A stretch of DNA of 64,000 nucleotides, from positions 5,681,869-5,745,868 of the forward strand of contig NC_133109.1 in NCBI RefSeq assembly GCF_022965805.1, in the 5' to 3' direction. Position 1 is the first letter of the stretch. The number at the start of each line of letters is the position of its first letter. The stretch comes from Primulina eburnea (Eukaryota; Streptophyta; Magnoliopsida; Lamiales; Gesneriaceae). The position numbers were made by a program, and so were the translations under genes. The notes beneath the pieces were generated by a model. The model did not search any database, was not told the DNA's origin, and worked only from the letters and a program-made list of their open reading frames with translations. Below are positions 50,550 to 59,756 of this stretch, one piece after another.

Positions 50550-52091
50550 TCAGATAAAGAAGACTCCTTTCGAAATATCAATAGCGTAGATAAGATAACC
50601 CTCATCTCCGCTAGTCAACAATCGAGACATTTCCAAGGAAGATACCAATGGAATTTTGGCTTGGGAACCCTTGCCATAAAAATTCCACTTGGGTCCATCA
50701 ATCGGTCGAAATCGAACCACTCCATGACAACAATCAACAGTAGCTCGATTCGTCATCAAGATATCCATGCCAACAATACAATTAAAGTCATGCATAGGGA
50801 GGACAATCAGATTCAGAAATATCACATTATCCTCATATATCAATACACAATTATGCACAATTTTCTCAGACAAAATAATCTTCCCTGCTGGAGTGGCTAT
50901 CGATAAAGTATCATACAATGGGGTACATTCAATATCGTGATATGCAACAAATGCATGAGATATGAATGAATGAGATGCTCCTGTATCAAATAAAATACGT
51001 ACAGGATAATCGCAAAGCGTGCAAATACCTGCAATCACGCCACCAGGAGCTTCTCTCGCCTGATCCTCAGTCATGGCATACACTCTCACTTGAGGAGGAA
51101 CTTGGGCACTCTGACCACCCGGTCCTCGATATCGTGGGACACTCGACTGCTGAAAAGATGGAACAGGAACAGCAGGTCTCATCATACCAGGGCCACCTCT
51201 AAATCCTGACTGGGGTTGAGCAGAAGTCGTACCCCTGTTCGGACATACTCGAGAAAAATGGCCTTCCTGTCCACACTGATAACAAGTGCCAAACATACCT
51301 CGACACTGCTCGATAGTATGTTTGCCTCCACAATGACTACAGTAGGGAGCAATCACAGGACTCCCTCGCTGTGATCCACTCGAACTCGAAGAAGACGAAG
51401 AAACAGAGCCAGTCTTCTTGAACTTCTTACCTCTCGGTCTCAAAGCAGGCTGCTGAGTTGACACCGGTGGTGGAGGAGTATACTGTGGACCTCCCCGCCT
51501 AAGTCCAGCCTCGGCTACCTTGGCTCGCTCTACTGCCTCTGCGTAGCTGGTAGGCAATCCAGAAACAACATAAGTATACAAAGTAGGATGTAAACCATTT
51601 ACAAACCTGTTATATTTTGCCCTCGCATTCCCAGCCACGTGAGGTGCATACTTCAATAAAGTAGAAAATTTTGAAGCATACTCCGCAACAGACATCGTTC
51701 CCTGCTGCAGATTATTAAATTCATTCTCCTGAGCAGTATAATAGGATGGAGGGGAATACTGCTCCAAAAACTGGGCCTTGAAGACATCCCAAGTGACTTC
51801 AATCCCGGTCTCTTTCAATCCAATCTCAGCGGCTTCCCACCAAGATTTAGCTCGGTCCTTCAACTGATATAGAGCAAGTTTCAGTCTCCGGGCTTTGGAA
51901 TACTCAACAATATTAAACAGATGCTCAATATCCTTCAACCAAGCCTCAGCTCTTTCAGCACTCTCAGTACCAAAGAACTTCGGTGGTTTCAGATCCTGAA
52001 ATCGAGCCATCACTACATCCATGGACAATCCTTCAAATTGCCCAACAATCCTCTCAGTACTGCTACTCGCAGCTTCATTTGTGGGATCCAT
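50550..52091 (-). CDS. Tekay gag-protease
   Basis: 513 codons from ATG at 52091. It has the capsid-type retrotransposon gag domain (WLKDIEHLFNIVEYSKARR, SWWEAAEIGLKETG, VTWDVFKAQFLEQY, RFVNGLHP). A Ser/Pro/Gln-rich linker is followed by zinc knuckles CSHCGGKHTIEQC (partial) and CYQCGQEGHFSRVC (CX2CX4HX4C). The aspartic protease follows with RILFDTGASHSFIS. It stops at 50550 because of a frameshift. Gag packages element RNA; the protease matures the polyprotein. Confidence 0.92.
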   Translation of the reverse strand: MDPTNEAASSSTERIVGQFEGLSMDVVMARFQDLKPPKFFGTESAERAEAWLKDIEHLFNIVEYSKARRLKLALYQLKDRAKSWWEAAEIGLKETGIEVTWDVFKAQFLEQYSPPSYYTAQENEFNNLQQGTMSVAEYASKFSTLLKYAPHVAGNARAKYNRFVNGLHPTLYTYVVSGLPTSYAEAVERAKVAEAGLRRGGPQYTPPPPVSTQQPALRPRGKKFKKTGSVSSSSSSSSGSQRGSPVIAPYCSHCGGKHTIEQCRGMFGTCYQCGQEGHFSRVCPNRGTTSAQPQSGFRGGPGMMRPAVPVPSFQQSSVPRYRGPGGQSAQVPPQVRVYAMTEDQAREAPGGVIAGICTLCDYPVRILFDTGASHSFISHAFVAYHDIECTPLYDTLSIATPAGKIILSEKIVHNCVLIYEDNVIFLNLIVLPMHDFNCIVGMDILMTNRATVDCCHGVVRFRPIDGPKWNFYGKGSQAKIPLVSSLEMSRLLTSGDEGYLIYAIDISKGVFFI

Positions 52092-52283
52092 CTACAAATA
52101 AAAAGATCGATGAATACCACAATTCATATCAATTCATATCATTCTCATATCATCAATCCCGTCAGATACTTACTCAAATCAAATCAAGTAAGAGCAAGTA
52201 ATAAAAATAATTCAAACACATACGCACAACTCATTTGTGCCTATTCAAGTGCACACAAGACTCAATAGAGCATTCCCAGCTAT

Positions 52284-52295
52284 GCTCTGATACCA
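52284..52295 (-). other. Tekay primer-binding site
   Basis: TGGTATCAGAGC on the minus strand, complementary to the 3' end of initiator Met tRNA, five bases from the LTR edge. Confidence 0.85.
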
Positions 52296-52300
52296 CTCTA

Positions 52301-54093
52301 TGTGGGGCCCTTAGCTCCTAATCGTTATTACAATGCAATCAGATTAGGATTAAGTAATTACAGCGGAAAACGAGTTTAAAATTTTCTTTACAATGAGCCT
52401 GAAATATCTCTTCTCAAATTTAAATACTAAAAATAGTATTTAATCCCATATTCTAGTACGTGCCCACACGAAATTAAACCAATCACATACAAACATCTCA
52501 TATCCTTGGACATGCCCCGGTATATAGATACATATACATATACTGGGAACAAGACATAAACATAGACCTCAGCCCAAGCTGTGGCTCCCTCCAGAAGTAC
52601 CCTCTCCGGTCTCCTGATATCCTGGAGTACCTGCCATTGTCCACACACAAAGATAACAACAGCCCCCCTTGGGGGTGAGCAAAGCTCCGTATGGAACAAC
52701 CAATCATATATACCACAGATATCTAAACAATGATATATGGTATGCAATGCATGTATGTCGTGGAGGTATAGGGTCAAATGTCCATCCACTGAGCACATGT
52801 CAGAATAAATCGAATCGCTATCAATCAATGCTCGAGCTGGCACACCGACCGATATGGGAATACACGTATGATAGCGTCGGCAAAGCGCCATCAAATCCCA
52901 CATCTCATATCCAATCATATGGGGCCACAATTGTCTATGCTTTACGGGTCATATAATACCGGCATAGCGATTGTGTTCACAAACCCCGGAATCCAATCCA
53001 ATCATATCAAGGTATACAAGGATCATAGCTCAACGTGCATGTCATGTACCGATGTATGCATAAAATGATGTGTGTTAACAAAACATTTATTTTATACATC
53101 GATACTCCAATCATAATATCATGTATGCCACATCAATCAACAAATAGGGCATATAGACACATAATCTCATTCCAATCAATCCAATCAATCCGACATATAT
53201 CATATAATACAGATACCTGTCGTATGTTACCCGGTCGCAACATACCTCAATTCTTCGTTCCAAATTGATGTAGCTTGAAAATATTGATATAACACTTTAT
53301 CTACATCAATAACATAATCATTTCAATCAATAACATACTCCAAAATCATTAAGATGAGTTTCAAATATCATTTGAAACTTCAAAAATTCATATCAAATCA
53401 TAATCATATCATAATTCAATTCCGACTTCGAATATGAGTTTCTTGTCGGTTATTCTACTACATATAGGAAATTCAACTTCAAATACATGCTATTCCAGCA
53501 CTTTGATATTTAGAGCTGCTGGAACTAGAAGAAAATTACCTCAGTCAGAAGCCCTCAACGCGACGATCACAAATATATAATTTGTTTCGCGTTTAGACAG
53601 CGTTTCGAAGTCGATTTAGACGAAAGAAAACTGAAATCTCGAACTTATCTCTCGAAATTACTGAAATCAACTGACGGAGGAAAGAAAGAGAGGGATTGAT
53701 CCTAAGTCCACCGCCTCTCGCGCTCGGGCGGTAGAATTCTCGCGCCCGAGCGCGAGACATTCTGCCCCCGACTCAAAAATGTACCGCGCTCGAGCGGTCA
53801 TAAATTACCGCTCGGGCGCGGCATGTTCTGCCCGAGAACACCCTTATTCCACATTGGCGCTCGGGCGGTCACTTTCTACCGCCCGGGCGCCACATGTTCT
53901 GTACTATTATTTATTTTTGTACTATATTGGCGTCTGGCCTCTCCACTCGAGCTCTTACAACGTCAATTCATATACAAGACTCATTTCTCAATTCATTGTC
54001 ACAATATACATCAAATACATAATCACATATCAAATTCATTAATTATCGACAATCAACACGGGATTTACGATAATACGATACACAGTCCTTACA
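52301..54093 (-). repeat. Tekay 5' LTR (1793 bp)
   Basis: Pair of 44194-45987. Three CG-rich hairpins at 53719-53891. Confidence 0.93.
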
Positions 54094-54556
54094 CAATATA
54101 TCAATCAGATATCAATCCCAACACCTCATAATCGATAACAACATGATTCTGATATCAAATCGGTCTAATCACAATCAATCAGCTCTGAAAATTCATAATA
54201 ATTTCATACGGTATCTGTTCTTTGATCAGATTTCGATTATACGATGTCTGATATCGCAAGAACAACATATATCAATCGTATCTGATTTTGGCAATGTCAT
54301 AATTTCAAATCATATCAAAAACGTAAGAAAATTACTTCCAGTTGTAGCCTTCGTCGATAGGAACACAGTACTGAATTCGGATTAAAATTCTGACGGGCGG
54401 ATTTCTCGTAACTTCCAAATCTCGGGTTTAAAGAATTTAAGCTTTCTCCCAGCTTATTCTTTCTGTTTCCTTCTACTGAAGACAATAATTGCATGTTAAT
54501 ATATATATACAATGCATGTCCGAAGAAACGTGGCTCACTCTTCAAACTGCACGTCT

Positions 54557-54794
54557 CGCGCTCGGGCAGACATAAAGTTCCGCCCGGGCGCGGAAATCTC
54601 GGCCCTCGAAAATTAAACAATCTCACTCGGGCGGACATAAAGTTCCGATCGGGCGCGTAAATTTCTGTCGAGATACTCAGTTGATCATCTACTGGCGCTC
54701 GGGCGGTAATATTCTACCGCTCGGGCGCCAAACATTCTGTCCAAACTCAAGGTGCATTGGCGCTCGGGCGGTTCTTTTCTACCGCTCGGGCGCG
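54557..54794 (-). repeat. Four CG-rich hairpins with 8-nt loops (outer solo LTR)
   Basis: For example GGCGCTCGGGCGGT-AATATTCT-ACCGCTCGGGCGCC. The first two have more arm mismatches, and both have the loop CATAAAGT. A TATA-like ATATATATATAC run (54499-54510) follows in the minus direction. Confidence 0.85.
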
Positions 54795-54920
54795 AGATGT
54801 TCGGTCCAACATCTTGGCTTATAATGTAACGATGCCATGCTTCTTCATTTGAGTTCCTATAACCTCAATTCTGTCAATTAATCAATGTCTGATTACATCA
54901 ATTAAATCTCGAGCATTACA

Positions 54921-55015
54921 TTTAGAGACTGATTAATCTTACCGGTCTCTCACAATTAGCGACCAAGGTTATTGATACTAACCAAATCGATCACTAATCG
55001 GTCTCTATTTTGCTG
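54921..55015. repeat. CACTA right subterminal repeats, second half
   Basis: TTAGAGACTGATTAATC, CCGGTCTCTC and ATCGGTCTCTATTTTGC continue the series of 42595-42790 after the solo LTR. Confidence 0.65.
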
Positions 55016-55020
55016 TAGAG

Positions 55021-55367
55021 ACCTGTTAATGAGAACAGAAAAATCCTCCTTGGGTCGGTGGAGTTTGAGGAATTCAAGCTCGAGTAACAAGAATTTGGGT
55101 ACTGAGTGACGCTGCAAACAACTTTAATCGCCATAGCAGGAGAAGTCGGGGCCGCTGGAACATTGTCGGAAAAACTTCTCACTCCTCTATGAATCACAGT
55201 TCCGGCGACTACTCTGATGATCCGAGCAATTAATGAAACAAATGAAATAGAAATAATTATTAATTGGTCGTGGGTCTTTTTCTTGAATGCTTGTTGTTCA
55301 AGCTCATCCACTTTTCCATAGCCCTTGAATGAGTTGATTGTGGATATTGATGATGGATCAACGAACA
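55021..55367 (-). pseudogene. Pectin methylesterase pseudogene, N-terminal part
   Basis: Minus strand: SFKGYGKVDELEQQAFKKKT, then a hydrophobic membrane-anchor or signal segment (LIIISISFVSLIARIIRVVA), then the PMEI-like pro-region with VCSVTQYPNSCYSSLNSSN and STDPRRIF. It ends at the CACTA terminus. No ATG is in frame near the expected start, so the start codon is lost. About 60 residues of the pro-region between this part and the piece at 39869 are missing. Confidence 0.88.
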
Positions 55368-55499
55368 AAATAAATTCTTCTAGGTCTTTGTTTTATTTCC
55401 CGTGGAATGTGAATCTTTTGGTGCAGAATGTAGAATACAGAGTTTCTTTTGAGCCCTGTTTTCTTTAGTATGTTTTAGTGACATTTACAAGATGGTATA
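55368..55499. other. Former esterase upstream region
   Basis: Short spacer between the pseudogene 5' end and the next LTR. No gene or clear motif. Confidence 0.35.
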
Positions 55500-55658
55500 T
55501 GTAAGGCCCGAGAATTTGATTATCGTAATTTGAAATGATTGGGTACAATTACCGTAATCTGAAATGATTTATTGATTAATCAAGGTAATTATAGACGGAA
55601 CGGAATGGATCGGGAAAGGTAAGAAAAGACCCAAAATGTATGTGCAGGGAGGTGTGCT

Positions 55659-56001
55659 CGCGCACATGCGCGACGTGATGCGCGAGTCTTGCGCGGAGTG
55701 GACAGAAGACCCCGCGCATATGCGCGGCGTATGGGCGCGCATATGCGCGAGGTGTCCAGTAGCCTAGGAAGTGCTCGGCGCATATGCGCGACGTGAACGG
55801 CGCACATGGGCGAGCAGGGCAGAGAAGTTGGCGCACTTGCGCGGCAGAAAGCGTGCATATGCGCGAGTGGGTTTGTGCTCGAGACAGTAACTCTCGCGCA
55901 TATGCGCGACGATTTGCGCGCATATGCGAGAGCACTCCAGTAGCAAAATTCAGATAGAACGCCCGGCGCATATGCGCGGGACTTGGGCGCGCATATGCGC
56001 C
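55659..56001 (+). repeat. Array of CGCGCATATGCGCG palindromes
   Basis: About 12 units of GCGCATATGCGC or decayed forms (CGCACATGCGCG, GCGCACTTGCGCG), mostly in pairs about 20 bp apart. TATA-rich run 56048-56080 follows. Open frames of 140-167 codons here are by-products of the repeat. Confidence 0.85.
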
Positions 56002-57009
56002 AGGCATGCAAAACCTAAAGTTGCCACTTGGTTGGTATGTGCGACGTGTATATATATATACATACATATATATATACATACATATCAGTTTAAGGAAGGA
56101 AACGGGAAGAAAAAGGGAAAATCGAGGGACGTAGAGATTTGGAAATTGTGAACGATCCGCCCGTCTGATTTTGAATCCGAGTATGGTATCGTGTTCATAG
56201 CGACTACAGCTAAAACTGGACGTAAGTTTTGTTACGTTTAGACATGATTTGAAATTATGATATTGTCAGAATCGAATATGAATCATGTATGGTGTTTCTG
56301 ATACAGTAAACATTGTATATTTGAAGTCAGATTGAAGAACAGACTGTTTCTGTAATTGTTATGATTTTCAGAATCGATTTGACTGACATGCGATATCAGA
56401 TTTGTACTGTGACTGAGGTTATGAATTGTACTGATATTGATTATGAGTCTGGTATTATATCTGTGATGTTGGGACTGACGGGGTTATCGAGATTGTATTA
56501 TTATGTCGTCGAAACATCAGGGGATTAATGTTGATCAGATTCAGTAGTGATTTCGATTATATCGTGATATCGTCGATATGGATTAGATTGTGTCTTGATT
56601 CGATATTTATTAGATTATCTTTTGATTTGAGTATTGATCAGAACAGCATCTGAATTGAGTGATATATTGATATAGTGTCTGTTCGGTATTGTTATTACCA
56701 GATTAAGAATGGACAGAGTTGAAGTCAGGACTTCGTCTTCGTCAGAGCGGGAAGATAAAGGTATAAGTCAATGTGGTATTGGGAGATCGACTTGAGTCGG
56801 TTTAGACTTGAGTTTCCCTAAATCACATACTTTACTTTATTGCATTGATATTGCATTGATTTGATTGATGTACTTGTTCTCTTGATTTATAGATAGCAGG
56901 TATTAGAAGAGTAATCTTATGACAGAAGTGCCTGATAGTGGTGGGATCGCCACGGGCACATTGCATGATGTCATGAGATAGTGTATTGGCGATAGTGCCA
57001 TAGTCTGTC

Positions 57010-57265
57010 ACCGGATAATTGGCTATCGATGTGGATAGCATCATAGCTCCTTCTATTACTGGTGATCGGTATTGTATCGATGTGGATAGAATTATAACTT
57101 CTTCTATCACTGTTGATCGATGTCATATCGATGTGGATAGAATCGGAGTTTCTTCTATTACTGGTGATCGATACTATACCGATGTGGATAGAATCGGAGC
57201 TTCTTCTATTACTGGTGATCGATGCTATATCGACGTGGATAGAACTGGAGTATTTTCTATTACTG
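57010..57265 (+). repeat. 51-bp tandem repeat, about five units
   Basis: Units carry ATCGATGTGGATAGAATCGG and TTCTATTACTGGTGATCGAT. A plus-strand frame stays open across them (IDVDRIGxSSITGDRYY per unit), since 51 is a multiple of three. Confidence 0.8.
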
Positions 57266-58324
57266 TTTGTGGATATGGAATGCCAATGTCTGGAAACCGG
57301 GATCCCTAGGCTAGGATTGATTCTAGTATGAGTCGTGGAATTACGAGCATTGTCGACAGTTTGATGTTGATTTTATTCAGCTTTTGATATATATTACTGT
57401 TATCTGTCCATGATTTTATGTTTATCATATGTTGCATGTTTCGTTGATTTATACTAGGATTTATTATCACCGGAGTTATACGGCTGTTGTCTTGTTTGTA
57501 TGTGTGCATGGCAACAGGTGGGATAAGATCAGGGTCAAGAAGAGAATGAGGCTGGACTAGATAGCGTGGAGATCCGAGCTTCGAAGCAACTTAGGATTCA
57601 ACACTGATATGTAGTTGAACCTAATTGAATTCTTGTAGATAACAGAGGATTGTATGTTTATGTTTAATATGTAATTTTGAAGTTGTGGGGACCTGGACGC
57701 AAATCAAGTTCTTAATCATCATTGGGACTAATTAATCAATTATAAAACAGGGTCTAAATTTTTTTTTAAAATACAAAGCGGAAACGTAATGTAATTCACT
57801 CAAATTACATATTAAACATAAACATACAATCTTGTGTTATCTACAAGATTTCAACTAGGTTCAACTACATATCAGTGCTGAATCCTATGTTGATTCGAAG
57901 CCCGGATCTCCACGCTATCTAATCTTCTCTCATCCTCTTCTTGACCCTGATCCAGCCCCACCTGTTGTCATGCACACATACAAAACAAGATAACAGCCGG
58001 ACAACTCCGGTGAGATATAAATATCCTAGTATAAACAATGTAAACATGCAATCATATAAAAGCGTATACGAAAGCATATAAGCATTATCCATAACATGTC
58101 TCAAATCAGAAACATAAATCAATATCAAACATTCAATAATCATGAATGGTATAAATAATGTAAATCAACAGGTCATATCAGACTCAACTCAACCGACACG
58201 TCGTCTCAGACTCGACTCAACTCTATCCTAGGGATCCCGATGTCTGGATATAGGTAATTATATCGAATCTCAGTCGATAGGAATGAATCAATCCCTAAAC
58301 GGCATCGATATAATTAATATCTCC

Positions 58325-58600
58325 AGTGTCTGGGTGAATCAGCCGCAGAATTGACGACTCAGTCAATAACCTGACGAATCAGCCAGTAATTAGGCGAATC
58401 AGCCCATAATCAGACAACTCAGCCTGTAATTAAGCGAATCAGCTTATGTGTAGACGAATCAGTCAATCACCAGACGAATCAGCCGGTGACTAGGCGAATC
58501 AGCCTATAATGGACGAATCAGACAATAACCCGACGAATCAGCCGGTGACTAGGCGAATCAGCCTATGACTCAACGACTCAGTAATCAATACATACAGTCA
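58325..58600 (+). repeat. Minisatellite of about 20 bp, GACGAATCAGCC
   Basis: Some 13 units of GACGAATCAGCCNGTNACTAG with single-base variants and slight length changes. The same array starts in the right LTR at about 63885. Confidence 0.85.
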
Positions 58601-59409
58601 GTATCTAAGCAAATCAATCAATGACTAGCAAATCAGCAGTCATTACATGCAGTGTCTATAAATCAATAGACAACAAACATCAATCTCATCAATTACAAGA
58701 ATCAATGTAATAAACTAAGTATGTGATTTAGGGAGACTCGAGTCAAACCTTACTCGAGTTGTGCAATCCCAACTCAACATTAATTTATACCTTTCTTGTT
58801 GTCGCTCTGATACAATCGAAGTCTTGATTCAACTTCTGTCACTGTTCAATCTGGCAATGACAATATCAATATTCTGTATCAATATTCTAATCAATTCAAA
58901 ACATCTCTGTTTTATCAAATTTTGACGGTACAACCGTACCATCTTACGATACTGATAATACTATATCCGTCTATATCAATTCCAATCATTTAAAATCAAC
59001 CACGGTACCAATCTGGTATCAATTCTAGTCAATTTCATTCTGAAATTCATAACAATTCCATATTCAGTCCGTTTCTTAATCTGACTTCGATTCTACGCTG
59101 TCTGACATGTCAAGAACAACATATATGACGTGTATTCAATTCTAACAACATCATATTTCCAAAACATGTCCAAACGTAATAAAACTTACGTCCCGTAGTA
59201 GCCTGCGTTGCTAGGAACACGGTGCCATACTCGGATTCAAGTTTGGACGGACGGATCGAAATATAAAGGCGTAAGGATTTCTGCGAAGTCTCTCGGTTCC
59301 TTTTCTAAAACTCTGAAGGAATAATGACAAATTCGTATGTATATATATATATATATACATCCACGTACATGCAAAACGCCGAGTGGCACATCCTTCACGC
59401 GCCACGCCT

Positions 59410-59622
59410 CGCGCTCGAGCGGTAAGAAAATACCGCTCGGGCGCGAGCTCGGCGCTCGGGCGGTGACAATCTGCCGCCCGGGCGCGAGGCTCTCTGTCCG
59501 GATGCTCCTCCATTGGCGCTCGAGCGGTACTATTCTACCGCTCGGGCGCCACCTCTTCTGCCCGAGACTCTTCTTTGTTGAACATTGGCGCTCGGGCGGT
59601 CTCTTTCTACCGCTCGGGCGCC
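59410..59622 (-). repeat. Four CG-rich hairpins with 8-nt loops (gag-only element LTR)
   Basis: For example GGCGCTCGGGCGGT-CTCTTTCT-ACCGCTCGGGCGCC and GGCGCTCGAGCGGT-ACTATTCT-ACCGCTCGGGCGCC. Spacing about 55-70 bp. Confidence 0.88.
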
Positions 59623-59756
59623 ACCGGTTCTGCCCAAACATTACATAACTCATATGCTTTAACCAATTTGGTTCCGGAGTGGTCTAACTATACTCATATT
59701 CGTTCATCATCAATAAATCATCTCGGATTATGTTAATCCAATTCTTGGGCATTACA

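Larger units (their letters stand above)
44189..54098 (-). mobile_element. Tekay-type gypsy chromovirus, near complete, TSD CAATA
   Basis: The element is 44194-54093 (9900 bp including a nested solo LTR), flanked by CAATA at 44189-44193 and 54094-54098. LTRs of 1794 and 1793 bp differ at about 22 positions by hand count (about 1.2%), so the insertion is fairly recent. Primer-binding site TGGTATCAGAGC is at 52284-52295, polypurine tract at 45988-46003. Gag-protease, RT-RNase H and integrase with chromodomain are in the minus-strand order expected for chromoviruses. Confidence 0.95.
42795..54920 (-). mobile_element. Gypsy solo LTR (about 2.2 kb) inside CACTA, TSD TTTAG
   Basis: It starts TGTGGGGACCC and ends GAGCATTACA. 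TTTAG flanks it at 42790-42794 and 54921-54925. With the nested Tekay element and one CAATA removed it is about 2221 bp with no internal region, so it is a solo LTR from LTR-LTR recombination. It is related to the LTRs at 57684 and 63244 (same start and CGGAAACGTAATGTA block). It is oriented minus, judged by the hairpin array and TATA order. Confidence 0.88.
39870..55020 (+). mobile_element. CACTA (En/Spm) transposon, defective, with nested insertions
   Basis: It separates the two halves of the esterase pseudogene. The right end on the complementary strand reads CTACAGCAAAATAGAGACCG, the typical CACTA terminus with its outer CA lost. The left end resembles it from CACCGAATTGGAGATCG (39870). 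Both ends carry subterminal repeats of the form CGGTCTCTAAATTAGAGACCG. A TNP2-type transposase remnant lies inside. Without the solo LTR the element is about 3 kb. A 3-bp target duplication cannot be shown because the termini are worn. Confidence 0.8.
55500..57683 (+). repeat. Gypsy LTR, plus orientation, truncated at 3' side by next element
   Basis: Starts TGTAAGGCCC. Its last 300 bp are the reverse complement of a diverged version of the LTR beginning at 57684 (shared GGATCTCCACGCTATCTA and ACAACAGCCG-type blocks). About 100-125 bp of its end are missing at the border, so the neighbour probably inserted into it and the remainder would lie beyond the window. No coding internal region accompanies it on the left. 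Confidence 0.7.
57684..59756 (-). repeat. 3' LTR (2073 bp) of gag-only element
   Basis: TGTGGGGACC to GGGCATTACA, followed by the polypurine tract complement TTTCTCCCCCTCTTA. Contains a 20-bp minisatellite (58325-58600), four CG-rich hairpins (59410-59622) and a TATA-like run at 59339-59357. Confidence 0.88.

Noticed and set aside
55576..56079. Open frames of 140-167 codons rich in Ala, Arg, Tyr, His (RAYARP, HMRR)
   Set aside because: They are generated by the GCGCATATGCGC repeat, which lacks stops in several frames. They lie in an LTR with no domain and no ATG context.
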